Positions 26,499-35,049 of a stretch of 64,000 nucleotides of DNA are shown piece after piece. The notes below the pieces were generated by a model. That model was not told the DNA's origin. It ran no database searches and saw nothing but the letters and a program-made list of their open reading frames with translations. A program made the position numbers and the translations under genes. Location of the stretch: positions 58,929-122,928 of the forward strand of contig CABUDL010000003.1 of NCBI GenBank assembly GCA_902490335.1, in the 5' to 3' direction. The DNA is from an uncultured Clostridium sp. Its GTDB lineage: Bacteria; Bacillota; Clostridia; Oscillospirales; Ruminococcaceae. Within the stretch, counting starts at the first letter, position 1. Each line of letters starts with the position of its first letter.

Positions 26499-26584
26499 TA
26501 AAGCGGATTCAAAATTCCTTGTTTTAACCGACTTTCAACCGGTGACGACAAACCCTACACCAAGATGAAAGGACAATCTGTTTT

Positions 26585-27778
26585 ATGGAACGATTTGTTT
26601 ATGCCGACAACGCGGCAACCACCAAAATCACCCAGCCGGTGCTGGATGCGATGATGCCTTACCTGACCGAAGAGTACGGCAACCCTTCCAGCCTGTACCG
26701 TTTTGCCAACCACGCCAAACGTGCGCTGGAGCAGGCACGCGCCGAGGTAGCGCAGGTACTGGGAGCCGACCCGTTTGAAATTTTGTTCACCGCGGGCGGC
26801 AGCGAAGCCGACAACTGGGTCAAAGAAGTGATGCGCACCCAGAAGGCAAAGGGCAAAAATCACTTCATCACCACCGCAGTGGAACACCACGCCATGCTGC
26901 ATTCGGCACAGCGGCTGCAAAAGGAAGGCTATGAGGTCACCTTTATCCCGGTGGACCGCGAGGGTCAGATTGACCCGGAGGACATCCGCCGCGCCATCCG
27001 TCCCGAAACCGGACTGGTTTCCATCATGTTTGCCAACAACGAAATCGGAACCATCTACCCCATCAAGGAAATCGGAGCCATCTGCCGTCAGGCAGGGGTC
27101 CTGTTCCACACCGATGCTGTACAGGCAGTCGGACACGTAAAAATCAACGTAAAAGAAATGAATATTGATATGCTCTCCCTGTCCGCTCACAAATTCCACG
27201 GACCTAAAGGAGTAGGCGCCTTCTACTGCCGCAGAGGGATTCCGCTGAACAATCTGATTGACGGCGGTGCGCAGGAGAGAGGCAAACGCGCAGGCACCGA
27301 AAATGTAGCCGGCATCGTGGGACTTGCCACTGCGCTGCGCATTGCAGACAGCGAACTGGAGCAGACCGCTCCCCGCCTGACCGCCATGCGTGACCGCCTG
27401 ATTGACGGCATCCTGCAATCGGTCCCGATGTGCCGTCTGAACGGCTCGCGTACCAACCGTCTGCCGGGCAACTGCAACATCTCCTTTTTGGGACTGGAGG
27501 GCGAATCCCTCCTGCTGCGTCTGGACCTTGCGGGCATTGCCGCTTCCTCCGGTTCCGCCTGCGCCTCCAGCTCGCTTGACCCAAGCCATGTGCTGCTTGC
27601 CATCGGTCTGCCGCATGAGGTCGCACACGGCTCGGTACGACTGTCGCTGTCCGATTTGAACACCGAAGAGGACGTCGATTATATTCTGGAAAAGCTGCCG
27701 CAGATCGTTTCCACCCTGCGCCAGATGAGCCCGCTGTGGGAACAGATTCAAAAGGGCGAGGTTTCCTTCGAGCTGTAA
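26585..27778 (+). CDS. nifS: Cysteine desulfurase NifS/IscS
   Basis: A 397-residue PLP enzyme that removes sulfur from cysteine as a persulfide. The PLP lysine is K203 (SAHKFHGPKGVG), the PLP-stacking histidine H101 (VEHHAML), and the catalytic cysteine C326 in the long-loop SSGSACASSSLDPSH typical of group I desulfurases. Length is normal. The start ATG 26585 follows GAAAGGACAATC. Followed by iscU and mnmA, implying that its persulfide feeds both an Fe-S scaffold and 2-thiouridine formation in tRNA. Confidence 0.96.
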   Translation: MERFVYADNAATTKITQPVLDAMMPYLTEEYGNPSSLYRFANHAKRALEQARAEVAQVLGADPFEILFTAGGSEADNWVKEVMRTQKAKGKNHFITTAVEHHAMLHSAQRLQKEGYEVTFIPVDREGQIDPEDIRRAIRPETGLVSIMFANNEIGTIYPIKEIGAICRQAGVLFHTDAVQAVGHVKINVKEMNIDMLSLSAHKFHGPKGVGAFYCRRGIPLNNLIDGGAQERGKRAGTENVAGIVGLATALRIADSELEQTAPRLTAMRDRLIDGILQSVPMCRLNGSRTNRLPGNCNISFLGLEGESLLLRLDLAGIAASSGSACASSSLDPSHVLLAIGLPHEVAHGSVRLSLSDLNTEEDVDYILEKLPQIVSTLRQMSPLWEQIQKGEVSFEL

Positions 27779-27874
27779 TTTCTTCGCTTACAACAATTTG
27801 ATTGATATAAATTTTTTTAGCAACACCGACCGATGGACAACAGGCTGTCCATCTTTGAAAGGATGAAAAAACAT

Positions 27875-28303
27875 ATGATGTATTCTGATAAAGTTTGGGA
27901 CCACTTCACCAATCCACGCAACGTTGGCGAGATTGCAGACGCTGACGGCATCGGCGAGGTAGGCAACGCTACCTGCGGCGATATTATGAAAATTTACCTG
28001 AAAATCAACGGCGACGTCATCACCGACGTCAAGTTTAAAACCTTCGGCTGCGGCGCTGCTATCGCTACCAGCTCGATGGCAACCGAGATGATTAAGGGCA
28101 AACCGCTCAGCGAAGCACTTCAGCTGACCAACAAGGCAGTTGTGGAGGCACTGGACGGACTGCCGCCGGTCAAGGTCCACTGTTCGGTCCTGGCAGAGCA
28201 GGCAATCAAGCACGCGATTGCCGACTACTACCGCCGCAACGGCATCGACCCGACCCCATTCGTCGGTGAGCTGACCGACCCAGAGGCTTGCCATGTCCAC
28301 TAA
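27875..28303 (+). CDS. iscU: Iron-sulfur cluster scaffold IscU/NifU N-terminal type
   Basis: A 142-residue single-domain scaffold. The three cluster-ligand cysteines are C34 (NATCGDIM), C59 (FGCGAAIA) and C103 (VHCSVLAEQAI), with the Asp two positions after the first (CGD) as usual. The LPPVKVHC segment is the HscA-interaction type motif. The start is ATG 27875; another ATG follows directly and one precedes at 27863, but only 27875 leaves reasonable spacing from AAAGGA. It overlaps mnmA by 11 nt. No hscA/hscB or ferredoxin follows. Confidence 0.94.
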   Translation: MMYSDKVWDHFTNPRNVGEIADADGIGEVGNATCGDIMKIYLKINGDVITDVKFKTFGCGAAIATSSMATEMIKGKPLSEALQLTNKAVVEALDGLPPVKVHCSVLAEQAIKHAIADYYRRNGIDPTPFVGELTDPEACHVH

Positions 28304-29354
28304 GCGGGTATTGGCAGCGGTCAGCGGAGGGGTCGATTCCTCGGTCGCTGTTCATCTGCTGCGTCAACAGGGCTATGAGGTCGAAGGGGTCATTCTGGAA
28401 TTTTCTCCTGCGCACCGGGCAGCGGTCGAGTCCGCACGAATCATCGCAGAACAGATGAAGATGCCGCTGCACGTCATCGAGTGTCATCGGGAGTTTGAGG
28501 AAAACGTCATCCTGCCCTTCTGCCGGGAATATCGGGAGGGACGCACCCCCAACCCCTGCATCCTGTGCAACCCTTCCACCAAATTTGCCCTCATCTGCAA
28601 AGCTGCGGCGGAGCTGGGATTTGATTTCGTTGCGACCGGTCACTACGCCCGGGTCCAGCAGCAGCCCGACGGCACCGCTGTGCTGAGAAAATCCGACTGC
28701 CTGGAGCGCGACCAGTCCTATATGCTCTATCGTCTGACCCAGCAGCAGCTGTCGATGCTGCTGCTGCCGCTGGAGGGTCTGGAAAAAACACAGGTGCGTC
28801 AGATTGCACATCAGCTGGGTCTTGCCTGCGCCGATGCTCCCGACAGCCAGGAAATCTGCTGGCTGCCCGACGGGGACTACGCCTCCTTCATCGAGCAGAA
28901 GCTGGGCAGTTGTCCTGCCGGTGAGTTCATCTCTCCCGACGGCGCGGTCTGCGGACAACACAAAGGGCTTTTGCATTACACCGTCGGTCAGCGCAAGCAT
29001 CTGGGTGTCGCCTTGGGGTATCCGGTCTTTATCCGCTCCATCGACCCGCAGAGCAACCGCATCTATCTTGCCCGCACCGGCGAGGAGTACGCACAAGGGG
29101 TGCTGCTGCGCGATTGCGTCATCCAGCCAAACCCGCTGCTTGCCCTGCATCAGCCTGCGCGCGCACAGGTTAAGGTGCGCTCCCGCGCTCCCGATGCGCC
29201 TGCCATCATCACCCTGCTGCCGGATGGCTGCGCCCATGTCCTGTTCGACACGCCGCAGCGCGCTCCGGCTCCCGGGCAGTCGTGCGTCATCTACGATGGC
29301 GACATCGTTCTGGGCGGAGGCTTTATCGAAAAGCAGCTTCTTTCCGAAGTCTAA
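28293..29354 (+). CDS. mnmA: tRNA-specific 2-thiouridylase MnmA
   Basis: A 353-residue enzyme that thiolates U34 of tRNA-Lys, -Glu and -Gln. PP-loop SGGVDSS at residues 11-17; catalytic cysteines C92 (NPCILCN) and C189 (SQEICWLPDG); the tRNA-binding HYTVGQRKHLGV element; and a C-terminal beta-barrel (about 280-353). The start ATG 28293 lies inside the end of iscU (11-nt overlap), so translation is likely coupled. It ends in a strong terminator. A tRNA-Lys(UUU), one of its expected substrates, is encoded at 46068-46143. Confidence 0.96.
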   Translation: MSTKRVLAAVSGGVDSSVAVHLLRQQGYEVEGVILEFSPAHRAAVESARIIAEQMKMPLHVIECHREFEENVILPFCREYREGRTPNPCILCNPSTKFALICKAAAELGFDFVATGHYARVQQQPDGTAVLRKSDCLERDQSYMLYRLTQQQLSMLLLPLEGLEKTQVRQIAHQLGLACADAPDSQEICWLPDGDYASFIEQKLGSCPAGEFISPDGAVCGQHKGLLHYTVGQRKHLGVALGYPVFIRSIDPQSNRIYLARTGEEYAQGVLLRDCVIQPNPLLALHQPARAQVKVRSRAPDAPAIITLLPDGCAHVLFDTPQRAPAPGQSCVIYDGDIVLGGGFIEKQLLSEV

Positions 29355-29358
29355 ATGT

Positions 29359-29392
29359 AACAGGACAGCAAAATTGCTGTCCTGTTTTTTTA
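29359..29392 (+). terminator. mnmA terminator
   Basis: Perfect stem AACAGGACAGCA/TGCTGTCCTGTT around a short AAAT-like loop (29359-29386), then T7, directly after the mnmA stop. Confidence 0.93.
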
Positions 29393-29409
29393 TCATTATC
29401 AAGGCACAA

Positions 29410-29443
29410 AAAAACGGTCTGCTCTTTTAAGCAGACCGTTTTT
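29410..29443 (-). terminator. Terminator of the cyclophilin unit
   Basis: Perfect 14-bp stem AAAAACGGTCTGCT/AGCAGACCGTTTTT (29410-29423, 29430-29443) with A/T flanks, just past the minus-strand stop at 29449. Confidence 0.92.
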
Positions 29444-29448
29444 CATTT

Positions 29449-30057
29449 TTAATATTCAAAATGATTGGCAGCAGGCTCGACCGATACCTTTTCCATGATG
29501 ACACGTTCGCCGGTTGCATCGGTAGCAGCGATTTTGTCTACAACCTCCATGCCCTCAAACACCTGTCCGAAAACAGAATGTTTGTAATCCAGCCATGGAG
29601 TGCCGCCGATTTCCTGATACTTCGCAATCACTTCCTCCGGGAAGCCCTGACCGCGCGCATTGACACCGATTTCCTTCATCTGGGAAAGCAGACCCGGGTC
29701 ACAATCCTTTGCCTGCACGATGAAGAACTGGCTGCCGTTGGTGGAAGGACCTGCGTTTGCCATCGACAGTGCGCCGCGGAAGTTGCGCAGCTCAACGTCG
29801 AATTCATCCTCGAATGGTCTTCCCCAGATGCTTTCGCCGCCCATGCCGGTGCCTTCCGGGTCGCCGCCCTGAATCATAAAGCCGTTGATGACACGGTGGA
29901 AGCTGACGCCGTCATAGTAACCCTCTTTTGCGTGGGTCACAAAGTTCTCGACTGTCTTTGGTGTTTTTTCCGGGAACAATCTCATCTTGATGGTTCCCAT
30001 GTTGGTCTTCATTACGATTACTTCGCTGTCCTTTGCCGGTTTTTCAAACTGATACAT
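29449..30057 (-). CDS. Peptidyl-prolyl isomerase, cytosolic cyclophilin type
   Basis: A 202-residue cyclophilin without a signal sequence. Core motifs [14 protein letters not shown] (catalytic Arg), [10 protein letters not shown] and a [21 protein letters not shown]-terminal element are intact, so it should be enzymatically active in protein folding. ATG 30057 follows AGGAGGTAAATCAG. It lies 27 bp after a second cyclophilin gene, of which it looks like a shortened, non-secreted paralogue. Confidence 0.93.
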   Translation of the reverse strand: MYQFEKPAKDSEVIVMKTNMGTIKMRLFPEKTPKTVENFVTHAKEGYYDGVSFHRVINGFMIQGGDPEGTGMGGESIWGRPFEDEFDVELRNFRGALSMANAGPSTNGSQFFIVQAKDCDPGLLSQMKEIGVNARGQGFPEEVIAKYQEIGGTPWLDYKHSVFGQVFEGMEVVDKIAATDATGERVIMEKVSVEPAANHFEY

Positions 30058-30084
30058 CTGATTTACCTCCTGTACTGGTGCAGA

Positions 30085-30942
30085 TTATTCTGCATATTCA
30101 AAGTAGTCGGCTGCCGGTGCGACGGTGATGGATTCAATCAGAACCCGCTCCCCTTCGTCCACCATGCCGTTCTGGTCGGTGTTCTTTGCCTGTGCTACAA
30201 TCTCATCGACGATGTCCATACCGCTGAACACCTGTCCGAAAACAGAATGTTTGTAGTCCAGCCATGGGGTGCCGCCGACTTCCTGATATTTGGCGATGAC
30301 CGCCTCGGAGTAGCTCTCTCCGCCGTCCTGCTCTGCAACTGCCTTCATGCTGTCAATCATCTGGGAAGGGCAGCTGGATGCCTGTACGATGAAGAATTGG
30401 CTGCCGTTGGTGTTGGTGCCGCTGTTTGCCATCGACAGAGCACCGCGGAAGTTGTGCAGCTCGGGGACAAACTCGTCCTCGAACGCCTCTCCCCAGATGC
30501 TTTCGCCGCCGGTGCCGTCGCCCTTCGGGTCACCGCCCTGAATCATAAAATCCTCGATGACACGATGGAAGCTGATGCCGTCATAGTAGCCCTCTTTTGC
30601 GTGGGTCAGGAAATTTTCCACCGATTTCGGTGCATACTGTGGAAAGAACATCACGCCGATGTCCCCTGCGGTTGTGTGGAGGATTGCCACCTCGCTGTCC
30701 TTGTCCGGGTTGTTAAACTGTGCCAGACCGCTTTCATCCGAAAGGGTAATCTTTTCGGTCTGTCCTGCCGGCTGCTGGGTAGTTTCCTCCGGCTTTGTCT
30801 GGCTCTGCTCGGTCTGTTCGGTTTGCTCGGCAGAAGGCTGTTCCTGAGGCTTTTTATTGTCCGAGCATCCGCTCAGCGCTGCCATACTCATCATCGCTGC
30901 CAGCAGCAGTGCCAGCATCTTTGTTTTAGAATATTGTTTCAT
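30085..30942 (-). CDS. Cyclophilin-type peptidyl-prolyl isomerase lipoprotein
   Basis: A 285-residue lipoprotein. Signal peptide MKQYSKTKMLALLLAAMMS ends in the lipobox LSGC (cysteine about residue 26); a flexible Q/E/T-rich linker (about 27-60) leads to a cyclophilin domain with intact FHRVIEDFMIQGGD and [11 protein letters not shown]. It should work on the outer face of the membrane, where PrsA-type foldases act in Firmicutes. I use ATG 30942, 7 nt after GAGGAAC; a GTG at 30957 overlaps that site. Paralogue of the genes on both sides. Confidence 0.92.
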   Translation of the reverse strand: MKQYSKTKMLALLLAAMMSMAALSGCSDNKKPQEQPSAEQTEQTEQSQTKPEETTQQPAGQTEKITLSDESGLAQFNNPDKDSEVAILHTTAGDIGVMFFPQYAPKSVENFLTHAKEGYYDGISFHRVIEDFMIQGGDPKGDGTGGESIWGEAFEDEFVPELHNFRGALSMANSGTNTNGSQFFIVQASSCPSQMIDSMKAVAEQDGGESYSEAVIAKYQEVGGTPWLDYKHSVFGQVFSGMDIVDEIVAQAKNTDQNGMVDEGERVLIESITVAPAADYFEYAE

Positions 30943-31008
30943 TTTTTTGTTCCTCACAATTCAAAATAGATCTGCCCTGTCATTGTACCCAAAACAGGGA
31001 AAAAAATC

Positions 31009-31048
31009 AAGCCCTCTGCCCTGCTGTGCTGACTTGGGCAAAGGGCTT
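31009..31048 (-). terminator. Terminator after the third cyclophilin-like gene
   Basis: AAGCCCTCTGCCC/GGGCAAAGGGCTT (31009-31021, 31036-31048, one mismatch) followed on the minus strand by a T-rich tract (TTGATTTTTTT). Confidence 0.82.
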
Positions 31049-31057
31049 TTCGATGCC

Positions 31058-31861
31058 TTACTGATGTGGCTGACCAAACAGAATCAGCTGCTCCACAGGC
31101 TGGCTGTCCGTCTGGTTGGCGCGCGCCTGCTCGCTGTCCTCCTGCTGCTGTCCGTACTTCTGAATGGTCACACAGAGAATCTCCACCTCTGTCACCGCAT
31201 CGGGGTCACAGTCGGGTGCGCCGGAGATGATGGCATCCACCACATCCATTCCTTCGACCACCTGTGCAAACACCGTGCGGTGCAGCCACTCGTCCGGGTA
31301 GCCGCCGTAGTCCTCAAACAGCCGGACCAGCTGGGATGGATAATTGCTGTCAGTCATCTGCTCAATCTCTTCCTGACTGACCGGACGGGTTCCTGAAATA
31401 TAAAAGCGGCTGTCCACCGTTCCCTCGGGCGCATAGGCGACCACCGCTCCGGGGATGGTCCCCAGATTATAGGAAATCTCCTGCTCCAGCGGCTCCTCAT
31501 AGATGCTCTCGCCCTGCTCTGCCAAAGGTTTTCCGCTGCCTGCAAACAGCCTGCACTTGCCGTTTTCCTCCTGTTGCCGTTCGATATAGGAAATTTTCTG
31601 TCCGTCAAAATAGCCGGACTTTGCAAGTTGGATAAAGTTTTCCACCGTCTTAGGCGCTTCGCTGGGAAAAAAACGCATCTTGAAATTTCCTCGCGAGGTT
31701 TCTACCACCGCAATATCCTCGCCGGCTACCATCTGCTCGGTCTGCATCAGCACGATCTTGCTCTGATCGAAGCTTTTGATCCCCTGCCCCAACGGTGCGC
31801 ACGCCGACATCGTCAAAAACATACACGCACTCAGCACCACCGAGGACAACTGTTTGACCAT
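31058..31861 (-). CDS. Degenerate cyclophilin-like lipoprotein
   Basis: A 267-residue lipoprotein (lipobox LTMSAC, cysteine about residue 21) whose domain follows the cyclophilin pattern: SRGNFKMRFFPSEAPKTVENFIQLAKSGYFDG at the start (part quoted) and HRTVFAQVVEGMDVVD near the end. The active-site strand has lost FHRVI..FMIQGGD: this position reads ISYIERQQEENGKCRLFAGS, without the catalytic Arg in its place, and GSQFFI has become DSRFYIS. It is therefore probably not an isomerase and may be a binding or chaperone protein. ATG or equivalent start at 31861. No frameshift, so it is maintained. Confidence 0.8.
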   Translation of the reverse strand: MVKQLSSVVLSACMFLTMSACAPLGQGIKSFDQSKIVLMQTEQMVAGEDIAVVETSRGNFKMRFFPSEAPKTVENFIQLAKSGYFDGQKISYIERQQEENGKCRLFAGSGKPLAEQGESIYEEPLEQEISYNLGTIPGAVVAYAPEGTVDSRFYISGTRPVSQEEIEQMTDSNYPSQLVRLFEDYGGYPDEWLHRTVFAQVVEGMDVVDAIISGAPDCDPDAVTEVEILCVTIQKYGQQQEDSEQARANQTDSQPVEQLILFGQPHQ

Positions 31862-32044
31862 CCTGTTTTCACCGCCTTACTGCAACTTTTCTTTTATAAA
31901 CCGCCTCTGCTCCGATGGCGGATTTTCTGTTTTGTGTTGGGTTGTGCAGCAACTGCCCAACCTTTTGCTTTTTCATTATATAACAGATTTGGAGGATGCG
32001 GTTAAACAAATTGTAAACATTGATAAAACTCCTTTTTCCGACAA

Positions 32045-32082
32045 AAAATCCCCCGCCATACCGGTGTACAGCGGAGGATTTT
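32045..32082 (-). terminator. dpaL terminator
   Basis: AAAATCC-CCGC/GCGG-GGATTTT stem with one internal mismatch (32045-32056, 32071-32082) and T6 on the minus strand, 29 bp after the stop. Confidence 0.85.
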
Positions 32083-32110
32083 GGTCCATCCTATTCAGGA
32101 AAAGAGAAGC

Positions 32111-33334
32111 CTATTTGCCAAAGCTTTCAAACTTACCGTCCCAGACGATTGCACGATAATTTTCGCGGTCGGTCGCGCCCTCGGTGCTGATGAACAGCAG
32201 GCGGGAGTTTTCATCCAGACCCAGCTGGTCGCGCAGCGCTGTCAGCGAAGGATTCAGCAGAATTTCGCTGACGCATCCAAAGGCGGAGGCGCCGGATTCG
32301 CCGGAGATGATGCGTTCATCCTCGCCCACCGGGCTGCTCAGGATGCGCATTCCCTTGGCAGCTGCATAGTCCGGGAAGGAGATGAAGTAATCGGCACAGC
32401 CGCGCAGCACTTCCCATGCAATCGGGCAAGGCTCTCCGCAGGCAAGACCTGCCATGATGGTGTTCATCTCCTCGGTGACAAAGTGCATCTGTCCGTCGGC
32501 GGCTTTCGCTGTACGGAACAGGCAGTCGGCTTTGTTTGGCTCGACCACGGTGATGACCGGTTTGTTCTCGCCGTAAACATTGGTAAAGTAGCCTGCCAGC
32601 GATGCCGGCATCGAGCCTACGCCTGCCTGCAAAAAGATGTGGGTCGGCGGCTGCAATCCTCTCTCCTGCAAGCTGACGCGGATTTCATTTGCCATGGTGG
32701 TGTAGCCCTGCAAAATCCAAGAAGGCACCTCGGTATAGCCGTCCCAGGAGGTATCCTGTACCAGCACACAGTCCGGCTGTTCAGCGCGCTGTCTGGCAAG
32801 GCGCACGGTATCGTCATAGCGCAGGTCGGTGATGGAGGCATCGGAATTTTCCTTGCGGATGTTTTCCAGTCTTTCCTGTGCCGAGCCTTTTGGCATATAG
32901 ACCACCGAGCGCTGACCCAGCTGGTTTGCAGTCCAGGCAACGCCTCTGCCATGGTTGCCGTCGGTCGCTGTTACAAAGGTCAGCTGACCCAGCTGCTTTT
33001 GAATCTCCTGCGAGGTCATCACCTGAAAGGGCAGCTCCGAAATATCTCTGCCCAGACGCTGTGCAATATAGCGTCCGATGGCAAAAGAACCGCCCAGCAC
33101 CTTGAAGGCGTTGAGTCCAAAGCGGTAGGACTCATCCTTGACATAGATTTCTCCCACGCCCAGCTGCTGTGCAAGGCACTTCTGTCTGCGCAGAGGGGTC
33201 GGCTGATACTGCGGGAAGCTGCTGTGAAAAGCGGTCGCCTTGTCCGCAATCTCCTGGTTTAAAAAGCGGATGTCCGGGTCGGTCTGTCCCATCGCCTTGT
33301 GGTCATAGCGTACAATCTCAAATCCTTCGGTCAT
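32111..33334 (-). CDS. dpaL: Diaminopropionate ammonia-lyase
   Basis: A 407-residue fold-type II PLP enzyme that converts 2,3-diaminopropionate to pyruvate and two ammonia. The N-terminal block PTPLRRQKCLAQQLGVGEIY, the PLP lysine in RFGLNAFKVLGG, TATDGNHGRGVAW and the glycine-rich SGESGASAFGC PLP phosphate loop are characteristic of YgeX/DpaL rather than of threonine dehydratases. Cytosolic, amino-acid catabolism. I start at ATG 33334 behind CGGAGAGAGAG; the longer frame to 33403 lacks a site. Single gene, divergent from the DegV gene; no xanthine or ygeY-type neighbours as in E. coli. Confidence 0.92.
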   Translation of the reverse strand: MTEGFEIVRYDHKAMGQTDPDIRFLNQEIADKATAFHSSFPQYQPTPLRRQKCLAQQLGVGEIYVKDESYRFGLNAFKVLGGSFAIGRYIAQRLGRDISELPFQVMTSQEIQKQLGQLTFVTATDGNHGRGVAWTANQLGQRSVVYMPKGSAQERLENIRKENSDASITDLRYDDTVRLARQRAEQPDCVLVQDTSWDGYTEVPSWILQGYTTMANEIRVSLQERGLQPPTHIFLQAGVGSMPASLAGYFTNVYGENKPVITVVEPNKADCLFRTAKAADGQMHFVTEEMNTIMAGLACGEPCPIAWEVLRGCADYFISFPDYAAAKGMRILSSPVGEDERIISGESGASAFGCVSEILLNPSLTALRDQLGLDENSRLLFISTEGATDRENYRAIVWDGKFESFGK

Positions 33335-33486
33335 TGCTCTCTCTCCGTTTCTGATTTTGATTTCTCCCCGCAAGCCTTCCAAATCTGACAGGGAGCTTAC
33401 CATGATTGTACCCTAGACCTTCACACTTTGCAAGGGCAGAACCGCTGATTTTGCACTTTTTCTACCAAGCTTTCCCGCCTTCGCTC

Positions 33487-33515
33487 TTGACATTTTTGTA
33501 GGAAGGATATAAAAT
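33487..33515 (+). promoter_or_regulatory. Promoter of the DegV gene
   Basis: TTGACA (33487-33492), 17-bp spacer, TAAAAT (33510-33515); leader of about 55 nt. Confidence 0.82.
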
Positions 33516-33576
33516 CTTACCAGATACCATGAAATGTAGTTTTTTATACTATATTTACAGAAAGGAATCTGATTGT

Positions 33577-34434
33577 ATGAACCACAAAAAAGTTGCCATT
33601 CTGGTGGACTCCGGCAGCGATGTGCCCGCCGAACTGCTGGAACGTTACCATATTTTTATGATCCCGCTCAAAATCCTCTTTCACGAGGCGGAGTATCTGG
33701 ACGGACTGACCATTGACGCTGCTGAGGTCTACCGCCGCCTGCCCGCAGAAATCCCAAAGACTTCTCTGCCGGACGGCGGGCTGATCACTTCCGTTCTGGA
33801 CAGAATCTATCAGGAGGGCTACCGCAAGGTGCTGGCAATCTGCATCTCCGGGAACTTAAGCGGAACCTGCAACCTGCTTCGGCTGCTCTGCGACGAATAC
33901 GAAGAGCTGGAGTGCTGTGTCCTTGACTCAAAAAACATCTCCATCGGCAGCGGCATCCTTGCCATCCGCTGCGCCCAACTGCTGGAAGAGGGGATGGATT
34001 TTACCACCCTGTGCCAGCAGGCACAGCAGATGATTGGCGACAGCAAAATCTTTTTCTGCTTAAAAACACTGGAATATCTGCAAAAGGGCGGAAGGATTGG
34101 CAAGCTGGCAGCGATGCTCGGCGGCGCCATCGCCTTAAAGCCCATCATCTCCTGCAACGAGGAGGGCTGCTACTACCCGATTGCCAAAACCATCGGGCGC
34201 GCACCCTCTATTCGTAAGGTGCTGGAGCTGGCACAAAAATTTGCCGAGGGCTGTCCAAAGGTGATGCTGGCAGTTATGCACGGCGGTGCTCCCGAGGAAG
34301 CGCAAGCACTGGCAGAGGAGGTCCGCCGCAAGATTCCGCAAGGAGTGATCGAGGTGCGCGGGCAGATCAGTCCGGCTTTGGGTGTCCACACCGGTCCCGG
34401 GCTGGTGGGCATCTGTGTACTGAAGATGGGATAA
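33577..34434 (+). CDS. DegV family fatty-acid-binding protein
   Basis: A 285-residue DegV/FakB-like protein, which binds a fatty acid in a two-domain EDD fold and may present it to a FakA kinase. Visible motifs: ILVDSGSDVP at the N-terminus, SGNLSGTCN (fatty-acid carboxylate loop), LDSKNISIGSG, FCLKTLEYLQKGGRIGK and the PALGVHTGPGLVG ending. ATG 33577 follows GAAAGGAATC. Monocistronic with clear promoter and terminator. No fakA nearby in the window. Confidence 0.93.
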   Translation: MNHKKVAILVDSGSDVPAELLERYHIFMIPLKILFHEAEYLDGLTIDAAEVYRRLPAEIPKTSLPDGGLITSVLDRIYQEGYRKVLAICISGNLSGTCNLLRLLCDEYEELECCVLDSKNISIGSGILAIRCAQLLEEGMDFTTLCQQAQQMIGDSKIFFCLKTLEYLQKGGRIGKLAAMLGGAIALKPIISCNEEGCYYPIAKTIGRAPSIRKVLELAQKFAEGCPKVMLAVMHGGAPEEAQALAEEVRRKIPQGVIEVRGQISPALGVHTGPGLVGICVLKMG

Positions 34435-34475
34435 AAAAGAGCAGGAGAGTCATTGGTACTTCTCCTGCTCTTTTT
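34434..34475. terminator. Terminator between degV-type gene and GNAT gene
   Basis: AAAAAGAGCAGGAGA/TCTCCTGCTCTTTTT stem (34434-34448, 34461-34475), loop about 12 nt, T5; serves both convergent genes and overlaps the GNAT stop. Confidence 0.9.
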
Positions 34476-34905
34476 ACGGTTCATCCACCAATAAACAACG
34501 GTAACGCAAAACAGATTGCGCCCCATACTGCACCCTTTCTTCTTTGGTAGTGAATCCGACCTTCCGATAAAAGCCTATCGCTTCTTCGTCGGTCTGTGCA
34601 ACAAGGGCTTTTATCCCGTATCTTTGCATCGTTTGCTCAATCAGCCAGCTGCCTACTCCTCGGTGACGCTCCTGCGGACAAACCGAAATCCCAACGATTT
34701 CCGCTTGCTGTCCCTGTATGCAAAGGACAATCATACCCAGCAGGCTGTTTTCTTCCACCGCGGCATACACCTTGATGCGTTCATCCTGCAACCATTGTTC
34801 TGCCTTCTGGAAATATTTCTCCCGAGTCGGCTGGTAAAGGCAATGGCAAAACGCCTCATATCCGACTTCCAGCTGCTCCCATCGGGTCAGCTCTTTTCCC
34901 TGCAA
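34474..34905 (-). CDS. GNAT-family N-acetyltransferase
   Basis: A 143-residue GNAT. Motif A reads AEIVGISVCPQERHRGVGSW with the RHRGVG CoA loop, and DEEAIGFYRKVGF is the usual motif B. Substrate unknown. The start is TTG 34905, with AGGAGG exactly 7 nt upstream; a longer frame to 35046 crosses a strong hairpin and lacks a ribosome site. That hairpin (34925-34964) lies immediately 5' of the ribosome site, so translation or elongation may be regulated there. Confidence 0.8.
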   Translation of the reverse strand: MQGKELTRWEQLEVGYEAFCHCLYQPTREKYFQKAEQWLQDERIKVYAAVEENSLLGMIVLCIQGQQAEIVGISVCPQERHRGVGSWLIEQTMQRYGIKALVAQTDEEAIGFYRKVGFTTKEERVQYGAQSVLRYRCLLVDEP

Positions 34906-34924
34906 CCTTTTCCCTCCTAAGGAT

Positions 34925-34969
34925 AAGACCCCTTCGCAGCAAAGACTTGCCGCGGAGGGGTCTTGTTTT
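34925..34969. promoter_or_regulatory. Strong hairpin just upstream of the GNAT ribosome site
   Basis: AAGACCCCTTCGC/GCGGAGGGGTCTT (34925-34937, 34952-34964; 13 bp with one G-U pair). It has a G-T5 tail on the plus strand, where no gene would use it, and lies 7 bp before the AGGAGG of the minus-strand gene. Either an orphan terminator or a leader element. Confidence 0.5.
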
Positions 34970-35049
34970 TGCTGAATAATATCCGCACATTTTTCGTCCG
35001 CCATCAAAATCTGTATAAAAGGCGAACTGCATCTTGACTCAACCAAAGC

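Noticed and set aside
29449..31861. Insertion or mobile duplication of cyclophilin genes
   Set aside because: No terminal repeats, transposase or long DNA identity; the three copies are old, diverged paralogues.
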